Source of the DNA: CAYTPE01 sp964439885
GTDB taxonomy: Bacteria > Patescibacteriota > Patescibacteriia > Magasanikbacterales > GWA2-37-8
NCBI GenBank assembly: GCA_964439885.1
Contig: CAYTPE010000057.1
Coordinates: 1-7,409, forward strand
Length of the DNA stretch: 7,409 nucleotides
Direction of reading: 5' to 3'
In this document: positions 1 through 5,756 of the stretch, piece by piece
Numbering within the stretch: the first letter of the stretch is position 1
Layout: each line of letters begins with the position of its first letter
Notes under the pieces: model-generated
Databases searched by the model: none
What the model was told of the DNA's origin: nothing
Seen by the model: only the letters and a program-made list of their open reading frames with translations
Made by a program: the position numbers and the translations under genes

Positions 1-125
1 GCATACCCGTAGGGTTTAATAACCATGCAACCTCGGACAGCCGAGTGCTCCGCGAGACCGGCTTTTTCGACAAGTTGGTTGTACCATTCAGAGTAATTTT
101 CTTCACGAGTAGGAAGTGTGCTCAT
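1..125 (-). CDS. proS: Proline--tRNA ligase, N-terminal 41 codons (cut by window edge)
   Basis: This enzyme attaches proline to tRNA-Pro in the cytoplasm. Only the first 41 codons are present, beginning at ATG 125-123 and running off the left edge. The translation begins MSTLPTREENYSEWYNQ, followed by a stretch containing LAEHSAVRGCMVIKPYGYA. The pattern of an N-terminal ENYSEWY segment, then a leucine-rich helix, then VRGCMVIKPYGYA matches the start of the short archaeal/eukaryotic-type ProRS (class II aaRS), where the same block leads into a Trp-Glu. The longer E. coli-type enzyme does not start this way. A good promoter lies directly upstream (153-181), so the gene is probably transcribed separately from uppP. 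There is no clear Shine-Dalgarno; a weak GAAG lies about 9 nt before the ATG. The family call is confident even from this fragment; the subtype is an inference. Confidence 0.88.
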   Translation of the reverse strand, partial: MSTLPTREENYSEWYNQLVEKAGLAEHSAVRGCMVIKPYGY

Positions 126-131
126 ACAAAA

Positions 132-157
132 ATACTTCAAGATAATGCTTGAAGTAT
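132..157 (-). terminator. Perfect 10-bp hairpin with T-run between uppP and proS
   Basis: Positions 132-141 and 148-157 are perfect inverted repeats of 10 bp with a 6-nt loop (142-147). On the minus strand the stem is followed by a run of T (132-128). This is an AT-rich Rho-independent-like terminator about 30 nt after the uppP stop. It also overlaps the -10 box of the proS promoter and ends only 6 nt before the proS ATG, so it may instead act as an operator or leader element. Confidence 0.55.
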
Positions 158-181
158 AGCGAAAATGTCTAATAATGTAAA
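153..181 (-). promoter_or_regulatory. Sigma70-type promoter for proS
   Basis: Read on the minus strand, TTTACA at 181-176 differs from TTGACA at one base. A spacer of exactly 17 nt follows, then TATACT at 158-153, one base from TATAAT. Transcription would start near 146, giving a leader of about 20 nt before the proS ATG at 125. The -10 box lies inside the distal arm of the 132-157 hairpin. Confidence 0.6.
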
Positions 182-186
182 TACTT

Positions 187-963
187 TTACCCCAGTAAGA
201 AGAACCCAACAATCGCAACAAGAATTCGGTACATACCGAACCATATGAAGGTATGCTTCTGCACGAACCCCAAGAGCCATTTGACGGCAGCGAGTGCGAC
301 TACAAAAGCGACTACAAACCCAAGCGCGAGCATTCCCAATCCCCCACCGGCGAGAATGGCCTTGCCATTTTTAAGCAGATCCAAGCCGGTGGCAGCGAGC
401 ATGGTTGGTACAGCCAAAAGAAAAGAAAATTCAACGATGGTTTTGCGTTTGTAGCCCAGAATCAAACCTCCGACAATAGTTGCGGCAGATCGAGAAACAC
501 CGGGGATAATAGCGATTGTCTGGAACAAACCAATGAGTGCTGCGTGTTTATAAGAAATATGCTCAACAGTTTCGTTTTCGGTGGATGGTTCATGGTGGAA
601 TTTTTCAAAAATAATAATTACCAAGCCACCCACAAAAAGCGAACCGAGCACTACCCACACATTGCCGAGTAAGTACTGTTTGACCACTTTGTACAAAAGT
701 AGTCCGATAATACCTGTAGGAATAAAGCCAACAATGACACGCTTCAACACTTCAAAATTAACGAGAAGTGATCGCCAATACAACATCAGAACTGCCGCAA
801 TGGCACCCAGCTGAATAATAATCTGAAAACTTTTGACAAACTCCGTTTCAGGAATATGAAGCACCGCCGCAGTGAGCACCATGTGCCCCGTGGAAGAGAT
901 GGGTAGGAATTCGGTGATACCCTCAACTATTGCGAGAATGAGTGTGTGTAGAGTGCTGAACAT
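187..963 (-). CDS. uppP: Undecaprenyl-diphosphatase UppP (BacA family)
   Basis: This integral membrane enzyme dephosphorylates undecaprenyl pyrophosphate to the monophosphate, recycling the lipid carrier for peptidoglycan and other envelope polymers. Overexpression of this family gives bacitracin resistance. At 258 aa it is close to the usual 260-275. The first signature is intact: EGITEFLPISSTGH at residues 14-27, where E14, E18 and H27 match the catalytic E17, E21 and H30 of E. coli BacA. The second, PGVSRSA at 154-160, contains the arginine equivalent to R174. Several hydrophobic helices cover most of the rest, and the only clearly polar loop is around 121-140. The start is chosen at MFSTLHTLILAIVEG, which gives the usual short N-terminus. 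It lies downstream of a strong terminator, so it needs its own promoter, but I could not find a convincing one in 964-1011. It ends in TAA, about 30 nt before the hairpin at 132-157. Confidence 0.96.
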   Translation of the reverse strand: MFSTLHTLILAIVEGITEFLPISSTGHMVLTAAVLHIPETEFVKSFQIIIQLGAIAAVLMLYWRSLLVNFEVLKRVIVGFIPTGIIGLLLYKVVKQYLLGNVWVVLGSLFVGGLVIIIFEKFHHEPSTENETVEHISYKHAALIGLFQTIAIIPGVSRSAATIVGGLILGYKRKTIVEFSFLLAVPTMLAATGLDLLKNGKAILAGGGLGMLALGFVVAFVVALAAVKWLLGFVQKHTFIWFGMYRILVAIVGFFLLG

Positions 964-1011
964 AAAAATATGTTTGCTAACTTCTATAGGATATCACAAA
1001 TTACCATGAGC

Positions 1012-1034
1012 AAAAACCCCGCCAGCTGGCGGGG
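1012..1034 (-). terminator. Strong Rho-independent terminator after the lipoprotein gene
   Basis: Positions 1017-1034 form a perfect GC-rich palindrome: a 7-bp stem of CCCCGCC with GGCGGGG around an AGCT loop. On the minus strand T5 follows directly (1016-1012). It begins 13 nt after the lipoprotein TAA and marks the end of the long transcript coming from 6860. The plus strand has no T-run after the stem, so it is directional. Confidence 0.9.
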
Positions 1035-1046
1035 TGAAATAAAGCG

Positions 1047-1637
1047 TTATTTTTCAATATTAATATTTGCAGCCCCTCCCCCATCACAGGTGAGTGGAAA
1101 TGTGCCAACTAAACTCGGCGCCTTTGTAACCACATAGCCGTAAGCGGGCAAACTATAGACCACATTACCAAGTGTGAGGCGATGCGATTTGGAATCACGA
1201 TTGTCGAGCATAAATCGCGCGCCGGCTTTGAGGCTTAAAAATCCAGGGCTCCCGTGGCACGAGGTGAGCTGCATATAATAGCTCGACCCGTGAAATGACG
1301 TAAACGCGGTGTTATACGCCGTCGTCATTGAATTATTTTTGGTCACACCCGATACGCCACTCACATAGACCTTCGCGGTCGGGACTGTGGAAGGTTTCGA
1401 TGCAGGTGTAACTGCTGCTGTTGAGGAGGGAGAAGTCGTTGACGGCGTGGTCGTCACTACCACAGGTGTCGTATCCGTGGTGCTTGTTGATGGTGGGGTG
1501 GTGAGCGTGTTTTGAGAAGTATCGGTTGAATCGGTCGTCACCGCGGTGTTACTCGAGCAACCTGCCCCAAGCAAAGCAAACCCAAGAGTAAGTGTGCTCG
1601 CAGCCAAAACATACTTATAATGCATACGCATGAACAT
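1047..1637 (-). CDS. Thr/Ser-rich lipoprotein with cupredoxin-like C-terminal domain
   Basis: This is a secreted, probably membrane-anchored lipoprotein of 196 aa with no assigned function. A positively charged N-terminus and hydrophobic segment (about 9-25) end in LLGAGC, giving a lipobox-like site with Cys27 as the lipidated residue; glycine at -3 is less usual. Residues 28-88 are a low-complexity Thr/Ser/Pro linker, typical of a spacer that holds a domain away from the membrane. Residues 89-196 look like one small beta-rich domain. The pattern of basic/hydrophobic strand, DNRDSKSH (H152), YSLPAYGYVV, then GTFPLTCDGG (C184) and a final NINIEK strand resembles the end of a cupredoxin fold. 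The His and Met normally found after the copper cysteine are missing, and C127 in TSCHG may form a disulfide with C184. Starts at M1, M3 or M5 are all possible. It is the last gene before the terminator at 1012-1034. The lipoprotein call is firm, the fold tentative. Confidence 0.75.
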   Translation of the reverse strand: MFMRMHYKYVLAASTLTLGFALLGAGCSSNTAVTTDSTDTSQNTLTTPPSTSTTDTTPVVVTTTPSTTSPSSTAAVTPASKPSTVPTAKVYVSGVSGVTKNNSMTTAYNTAFTSFHGSSYYMQLTSCHGSPGFLSLKAGARFMLDNRDSKSHRLTLGNVVYSLPAYGYVVTKAPSLVGTFPLTCDGGGAANINIEK

Positions 1638-1685
1638 AGGTTAAAATGAATAATTGTTGTATATGACGAACCGAAACAGCAATTC

Positions 1686-2309
1686 TTACTGAGAAAAATA
1701 ACGCTGTACAATACCCGGCAATTCAGCCGGCGTATCTACAATAGCATATGGGACGCCTTTTTCAAGTGTCTCTCTGCTATGATACCCCCAGGTTACCCCG
1801 ATGGTTACAATTTTTTCCGCTTGAGCCTCCCGAATATCACCAAGGGTATCAGTAATAAATATCGAATTCTCCGCACGAGCCGAGTATTCGTTCAGTAGGT
1901 CTACAAATTTTTGCCTTTTACTAAAATCGACTTCTGGGCCCATGACGTCGCTAAAATACTCATTGAGTCCGTGTAGTTTTAAGTACTCGCGAATTGTCTT
2001 AGCCGGTGTCGATGAGTTAATGCACAATGTGTGCTGCTCCGCCATTGTGCGAATCGTTTCGTCAATACCGCGAATATACTCCATGCTCATGATAGCAGGC
2101 GTATAACGACTGAAAAAATCTATAAATGTGCGCGATTGTAAAGAATGATTGGGGTTTCCGGATGGTTCGATGTGGTTATAAATGTTGCCATCAACCCGCC
2201 GACGATATTCTTCGGCAGTAAGCTCGGCATCACGTACTTTGTTGAGTTGAAACGCCAAATTGAACGAATCGATAATAACACCATCAAAATCGAAAATGAC
2301 TATCGACAT
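1686..2309 (-). CDS. HAD-superfamily hydrolase (phosphoglycolate phosphatase-like)
   Basis: This is a probable cytoplasmic small-molecule phosphatase of the haloacid dehalogenase superfamily, 207 aa. All four HAD motifs are visible. Motif I is DFDGVIIDS at residues 7-15, with nucleophile D7 and acid/base D9. Motif II is the Ser in CINSST (about 96-101). Motif III is a Lys in FSKRQKF (K131 or K134). Motif IV is DTLGD at 154-158. The region from about 15 to 85 between motifs I and II would be the helical C1 cap, which places it near the phosphoglycolate phosphatase/beta-phosphoglucomutase subfamily. The tail GVTWGYHSRETL is also typical of that group. The substrate cannot be read from the sequence. 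The ATG is separated from the PP2C stop by a single base (TAA-T-ATG), so translation is probably coupled. It is followed by a 48-nt gap to the lipoprotein gene. Confidence 0.88.
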   Translation of the reverse strand: MSIVIFDFDGVIIDSFNLAFQLNKVRDAELTAEEYRRRVDGNIYNHIEPSGNPNHSLQSRTFIDFFSRYTPAIMSMEYIRGIDETIRTMAEQHTLCINSSTPAKTIREYLKLHGLNEYFSDVMGPEVDFSKRQKFVDLLNEYSARAENSIFITDTLGDIREAQAEKIVTIGVTWGYHSRETLEKGVPYAIVDTPAELPGIVQRYFSQ

Positions 2310-2310
2310 A

Positions 2311-3318
2311 TTATTTTACTCGAACGACGACTGCCGTGATATCGTCGGGTTTAGCACGAAGCAGTTTCTCGTTCGGTAATTGACTCAGAGTATACGCTCC
2401 GGAGACCAATGTGCGTGCCACATCTTCCGCTGACGCAGTGTTGCGTACCTCTAAAATATGGCCAATTTGTTCTGGTGTGAGATTACTCAATCCATCGGAA
2501 GCAATAACGAACTGATCACCAGGCACAACATCGATTTCGAAGACTGCGGATTCAAATTGCTTACGTGGCAGACCAATATTTGAATAAATTAAGTGAAGTA
2601 AACCGTATATTTCGTATTCAAGCGGCGTTAACTCATCTTTGCTTTTGACGGTATCGAATTTGCGCATGAGTGCTTGCCGACCGCTTTCGGTTGTAAGCTT
2701 TTGGTCAAACTCCTCTTCAGCGCCAGAAGGAAAACGATTATTCTTAACGAGCATATTCTTGAGTGCCCTAGGAGCGTGCACTACATTCATGTCGGTGGTA
2801 AGAATGTCAACTGTGCCTCCGCGTAAACGGTAGACACGACTATCCCCCACATGACCGATGATTGCTTTTTGCCCGACTTCTCCTTCATTAAAAAATTTTA
2901 ATGAAGTAAGCGTCGTAGCGTGAAAGGCACGCCTTTCTTGCACCGGATCCATGGTAGGTGGTAGCGGCTCAGAATGTAATCTTTCATTTACTTGATCTAT
3001 GGCAAGCTGCATTCGTTGTACTGGAGATGGGAACGCATTTCGTGCTATTTCTGTTTCAGCACTGTCCGTTTCCTGCGTCAAAAAACGGAGGGCTGCTTCG
3101 GCATCAGCTCCGCCATTGAGGGCTCCTCCCATACCGTCGGCTACCGCAAAAAGACGCCGATGTGGATCCACGATATAGTGATCTTCGCTCGGCATCGCCT
3201 GAAGTTCGTGTTTATAGCCTGTACGTGAGGCTCCTCCGCTTTCAATAACAAATTCTCGTTTTTCACGCACTTCAGCTGATGTACGTGAGCCATCAACGAA
3301 ATTTTTTTTATCTGACAT
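2311..3318 (-). CDS. PP2C-family Ser/Thr protein phosphatase
   Basis: This is a metal-dependent (Mn/Mg) phosphatase of the PPM/PP2C family, 335 aa, soluble with no membrane helix. The ordered family motifs are clear: SED at 44-46; FAVADGMGG at 57-65 (metal ligand D61); the ATT of AFHATTLTSL at 135-137; GHVGDSRVYRL at 155-165 (D159); VIASDGLSNL at 271-280 (D275); and PDDITAVVV at 324-332 (D326). All metal-binding aspartates appear present, so it should be active. An insert of about 70 residues lies between the GDSRVYR strand and the ASDG motif (roughly 180-250) and is rich in charged residues. The first 30 residues are polar and probably disordered. Such enzymes usually oppose Hanks-type kinases or act in stress signalling, but no kinase gene is present here. 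It follows the SIMPL gene after 33 nt and is coupled to the HAD gene downstream. No Shine-Dalgarno is seen. Confidence 0.93.
   Translation of the reverse strand: MSDKKNFVDGSRTSAEVREKREFVIESGGASRTGYKHELQAMPSEDHYIVDPHRRLFAVADGMGGALNGGADAEAALRFLTQETDSAETEIARNAFPSPVQRMQLAIDQVNERLHSEPLPPTMDPVQERRAFHATTLTSLKFFNEGEVGQKAIIGHVGDSRVYRLRGGTVDILTTDMNVVHAPRALKNMLVKNNRFPSGAEEEFDQKLTTESGRQALMRKFDTVKSKDELTPLEYEIYGLLHLIYSNIGLPRKQFESAVFEIDVVPGDQFVIASDGLSNLTPEQIGHILEVRNTASAEDVARTLVSGAYTLSQLPNEKLLRAKPDDITAVVVRVK
2883..2906. repeat. AT-rich perfect inverted repeat inside the PP2C gene
   Basis: Positions 2883-2893 and 2896-2906 are perfect 11-bp inverted repeats with a 2-nt centre. The repeat lies inside the PP2C coding region, over the codons for TSLKFFNEG. 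It could be chance in an AT-rich codon run or a site for a dimeric DNA-binding protein. Confidence 0.5.
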
Positions 3319-3351
3319 GTGTACGCTTTAAGAATAAAATCGACTCGTTGA

Positions 3352-4104
3352 TTAGCGCAACCCAAATGAAGCGTGCACTACCAGCATTACTTTTTTATCG
3401 ATAGAAGAAGTATCGTAGCTGCCATAGTCAGAATCATCCGAGGCATTCAGTCCGCTGATCTGAATCGCACTTACGTTGGCCCACTGCAGAATACCCACGG
3501 ACGCACCGGTGCTTTCGGCAATTTTTTGGGCTCGCGTGAGAGCGCTTTTGGTGGCTTCGCTGGTAAGCTCGACGCGTAGGTCGTCTAACTTGCTGAAGTA
3601 ATACTGTGGGGACTGGCTCGAAAAAAAGATGCCGGAGCCGGATAGATCACTCGTTGCATTTTGTGAAAGAGTTTGAATTTTTATTACGTCGTTCGATTGA
3701 ACAACAACATACTGTTCAAGAGTGTACGAAACTAAACCACTGCCGCTGCAATCTTGTGAACCATATTTATTGGTACTGCAAACTTGGTAACGGTTAATTG
3801 GCTGTATAGTAATTTGTTCGTCGGCGATACCATTCTGGTGCAAATAGGTAACGACGGTGTCTAAATCTTTTTTCATGAGCGCTACTCCTCTTTGTATATC
3901 ACCCGGACTCACCGATCGGCTAAAGCTGGCGCTCCACACCGCGTTGTCACTCGTGACGGTGCGGGTAGCCGTGCCGGCCACACTGATATTATTGTTGCTC
4001 ATGCGCACGCGATAGTACGTGCTCATCACGATTGATGTGGCGATAATAGTGCTCGCGCCGAGGATAACGGCCACGGCGACGATGACCCGGTTGAGAGAGT
4101 TCAT
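3352..4104 (-). CDS. SIMPL-domain (DUF541) protein, membrane-anchored
   Basis: This 250-aa protein is anchored by one N-terminal hydrophobic helix (about 7-29) with the rest outside the membrane. The helix has no clear cleavage site or lipobox, so it is probably a signal anchor. Residues 38-250 fit the SIMPL/DUF541 domain. It opens with the characteristic NISVAGTATRTVTSDNAVWSAS (a V-x-G-x-[TG] strand, then a D-x-A turn). A helix with KKDLDTVVTYLHQNGI follows, then the ITIQPINRY strand, and later a long helix EATKSALTRAQKIAESTG leading to the final strand MLVVHASFGLR. DUF541 proteins (E. coli YggE, Bacillus and Brucella homologues) form periplasmic or surface oligomers tied to oxidative or envelope stress, but the biochemical role is not settled. 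C109 and C119 could form a disulfide. It follows the bcp gene after 29 nt and precedes the PP2C gene by 33 nt. Confidence 0.88.
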   Translation of the reverse strand: MNSLNRVIVAVAVILGASTIIATSIVMSTYYRVRMSNNNISVAGTATRTVTSDNAVWSASFSRSVSPGDIQRGVALMKKDLDTVVTYLHQNGIADEQITIQPINRYQVCSTNKYGSQDCSGSGLVSYTLEQYVVVQSNDVIKIQTLSQNATSDLSGSGIFFSSQSPQYYFSKLDDLRVELTSEATKSALTRAQKIAESTGASVGILQWANVSAIQISGLNASDDSDYGSYDTSSIDKKVMLVVHASFGLR

Positions 4105-4113
4105 ACGATGAAG

Positions 4114-4134
4114 TAAGAATTAAGAATGAAGAAT
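4114..4134. repeat. Three tandem 7-nt repeats between bcp and the SIMPL gene
   Basis: Positions 4114-4134 hold three consecutive heptamers (taagaat, taagaat, gaagaat on the plus strand). They fill most of the short bcp-SIMPL spacer, and the last one touches the bcp TAA. On the minus strand this reads as a pyrimidine-rich ATTCTT track in front of the SIMPL start and offers no Shine-Dalgarno. It may be a slippage product. Confidence 0.7.
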
Positions 4135-4610
4135 TATGAGTGGTGTGTGAGCGATGCAACGTCAGCCAAAACTTCGGATGCGTGGTCGGCGGGTTTCACA
4201 CCCTCGTATATTTTAGCAATTTTACCGCTTGGGTCAATAAGGAATGAATTTCGCATCGTACCCATGTACTCCCGACCCATGAATTTTTTCTTCCCCCACA
4301 CACCGTAGAGATTTACCACCTGTTTGTCTTCGTCGGCAAGCAGTGTGAATGGTAGCGTAAACTTCTCAGCAAATTTAGCATGGCTTTTTACCGAGTCGGT
4401 GCTTATTCCCAGCACCACTATCCCCTTTTTCTTGAACAAACCGTAGTTATCACGAATTGTACAGGCCTCGGTAGTGCAGCCGGGTGTGTCATCTTTGGGG
4501 TAAAAATAGAGAAGAACCCATTTGCCGGTATAGTCTGATAATGTGTGAGATACGCCGGTTTGATCGGGAAGAGTAAAGTTTGGAGCTTTTTGACCATTGT
4601 ATAGTGACAT
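4134..4610 (-). CDS. bcp: Thioredoxin-dependent peroxiredoxin, Bcp/PrxQ type
   Basis: This cytoplasmic thiol peroxidase reduces hydrogen peroxide and organic hydroperoxides with electrons from thioredoxin. It has 158 aa, the family's normal length. The AhpC/TSA thioredoxin fold is complete: APNFTLPDQTG at 9-19, WVLLYFYPKDDTPGCTTEAC at 31-50, and RNSFLIDPSGKI at 120-131. C45 in the TPGCTTEAC motif is the peroxidatic cysteine. C50, five residues on, is the resolving cysteine, as in E. coli Bcp. T42, P43 and R120 complete the catalytic site. The start at 4610 gives the usual MSLYNGQKAPNF beginning. It lies 4 nt after the DHH gene stop, so it is in the same operon, and the bases before its ATG are almost all A/T with no Shine-Dalgarno. 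The pairing with the downstream SIMPL gene, another oxidative-stress-associated family, may be meaningful. Confidence 0.96.
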   Translation of the reverse strand: MSLYNGQKAPNFTLPDQTGVSHTLSDYTGKWVLLYFYPKDDTPGCTTEACTIRDNYGLFKKKGIVVLGISTDSVKSHAKFAEKFTLPFTLLADEDKQVVNLYGVWGKKKFMGREYMGTMRNSFLIDPSGKIAKIYEGVKPADHASEVLADVASLTHHS

Positions 4611-4614
4611 ATTA

Positions 4615-5559
4615 TTATATTGTTATATTACTCTTTTTTTCAAAATAGGCCTTCAACAACGGCACAGTTTGCTTGCGCATAAGTAGACCCGCTCGTTCTG
4701 CAGAAGTATTATGAAAGGTAATATCCAACGTGTTACTTAGTATATACTGAGTAGTAGGGTCATCGGTAACATAGATATTTTTATTGCCTTCAATATCAAC
4801 CAATGACAAAAAAATATAGTCGAGATTAAACTCACTTTGAATATTTTTTAAAATTGAAAGCATTTCTTGTAACAAACGCTCCATTACACTCGACGCATCG
4901 ATAATTTCAAGCTGACAAAAACCAACTTTTAAACCTGAGAAAGTAAAAAGAGCGTAATCGTGTTCTATGGCAGAGTGAAGATTTTGAATTACATGCTCTG
5001 TTTTGGCGGCAAACATATCTCTGGCCAGGTCGTTGGAAGTACCAGAGCTGGCCATAAGCCAATCATACGCTTGTCTATCACGATCGGTAGTAAGTGTACT
5101 TTTAAAATTTAATGTATTAGATACTATACCACCGGCCAACAACACAGCAGACTTCTGTGTAATAGGAGTGTTCGCGCGCATAAAACGTTCGGCCACCAGC
5201 GTGCACGCAGCCCCAACAAGTTCAATGTTTATTTGAGCGTTGCGGAAAAGTGCAGCGTCATTAACCATGCGATGATCTATAATTTCTGTAATCTGATCTG
5301 GTTTAATACTAGGTTCCAACCCAGCAAGTTCACTAGCATCAACAAGTATGTACGAATCATCGGGTTCAGCGATCTCCTTAAGAGGAGCGGGTTTAATAAA
5401 AAAACGGTCGAGAAGAAACTTAGTTTCGGCGTGTAGTGAGCCAAAAAAAACTGCCTCGGCACTGGTTGCGTTGTAGCGTAAAAATTCTGCGTATGCGCAG
5501 GCTCCGGCATATCCATCGAGGTCTGGGTCACGATAACTGGTAACAAAAAGGTTAGGCAT
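4615..5559 (-). CDS. DHH-DHHA2 phosphoesterase (family II pyrophosphatase/prune-like), altered active site
   Basis: This is a cytoplasmic 314-aa member of the DHH superfamily, with a DHH domain at about 1-165 and a DHHA2 domain at about 185-305. It aligns from its first residue with B. subtilis PpaC as I remember it: DPDLD at 11-15 for NPDTD, ILVD (D74) for LVDH, IIDHR (94-97) for VIDHH, ELVGAACTLV for PVGCTATI, VSNTLNFKS for ISDSLLFKS, and RKQTVPLL (295-302) near the C-terminus for RKKQVVPVL. Several catalytic positions differ: His9 is Tyr, the second DHH His is Arg97, the metal ligand Asp149 is Asn148, and Lys205 appears to be lost. D13, D15, D74, D95, H96, R295 and K296 remain. A DHR motif followed by ELVG..CTLV.ER is also found in animal prune proteins. 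It is therefore unlikely to be an ordinary pyrophosphatase. A different phosphoester or polyphosphate substrate, or a non-catalytic role, is possible. Its ATG lies inside the end of the preceding small gene (8-nt overlap), suggesting translational coupling. Confidence 0.85.
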   Translation of the reverse strand: MPNLFVTSYRDPDLDGYAGACAYAEFLRYNATSAEAVFFGSLHAETKFLLDRFFIKPAPLKEIAEPDDSYILVDASELAGLEPSIKPDQITEIIDHRMVNDAALFRNAQINIELVGAACTLVAERFMRANTPITQKSAVLLAGGIVSNTLNFKSTLTTDRDRQAYDWLMASSGTSNDLARDMFAAKTEHVIQNLHSAIEHDYALFTFSGLKVGFCQLEIIDASSVMERLLQEMLSILKNIQSEFNLDYIFLSLVDIEGNKNIYVTDDPTTQYILSNTLDITFHNTSAERAGLLMRKQTVPLLKAYFEKKSNITI

Positions 5560-5752
5560 GCTGAGTTGTTTCGTTTCGATATGGGTTGGTAATCAAAAAA
5601 CGCACGTACTTCGCAATTCGAAATGCATTCTTGATATATGTTTCATGGTGATTTCGGTGCACCGGCGGTTGAAAACGTCCGTGTACAGTAACAACCGGCA
5701 AAATATTTCCACTATCTAAAATTTCGGATAGTGTTTGGTATAAAGAAGTCAT
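5552..5752 (-). CDS. Truncated nucleotidylyltransferase (N-terminal half only)
   Basis: This 66-aa frame matches the opening of HIGH-superfamily nucleotidylyltransferases (NMN adenylyltransferase/cytidylyltransferase fold). Strand one leads into the nucleotide-binding signature HGRFQPPVHRNHHETYI (residues 24-40), followed by a helix (KNAFRIAKYV) and the second strand RFLITNP (51-57). This parallels GRFQPxHxGH...GITNP in full enzymes of 160-200 aa. The remaining half, including the ISSTxIR-type motif, is absent. The frame stops after NETTQHA, and the next gene starts within its last 8 nt, so no room is left for a remnant. Its position is that of a real gene: 4 nt after the upstream stop and overlapping the downstream start. 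It could be a deletion relic kept because its translation couples the DHH gene, or a small stand-alone protein. The fold is clear; activity is doubtful because half the active site is missing. An AGGT just before the ATG is the only weak Shine-Dalgarno. Confidence 0.65.
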   Translation of the reverse strand: MTSLYQTLSEILDSGNILPVVTVHGRFQPPVHRNHHETYIKNAFRIAKYVRFLITNPYRNETTQHA

Positions 5753-5756
5753 ATAC

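Noticed and set aside
245..814. Plus-strand open frames of 60-140 codons opposite uppP
   Set aside because: They are antisense to a confidently identified uppP, have no recognisable domain, and arise from the codon pattern of the real gene. The same applies to open frames opposite the PP2C, SIMPL, bcp, DHH and swivel-protein genes.
964..1011. Promoter for uppP (TATAGA-like box)
   Set aside because: The -10 match is only moderate and no -35 box lies at a suitable distance. A promoter must exist after the strong terminator, but its position cannot be supported.
1621..1635. TACGCATGAA shared between the lipoprotein start region and the palindrome at 6949-6962
   Set aside because: A ten-base match on opposite strands in unrelated contexts, one of them coding, is expected by chance often enough to ignore.
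5540..5575. Frameshift fusing the nucleotidylyltransferase fragment to the DHH protein
   Set aside because: The DHH protein aligns with family II pyrophosphatase from its own methionine, and no slippery heptamer or downstream pseudoknot is evident. Simple overlap with coupling explains the junction better.
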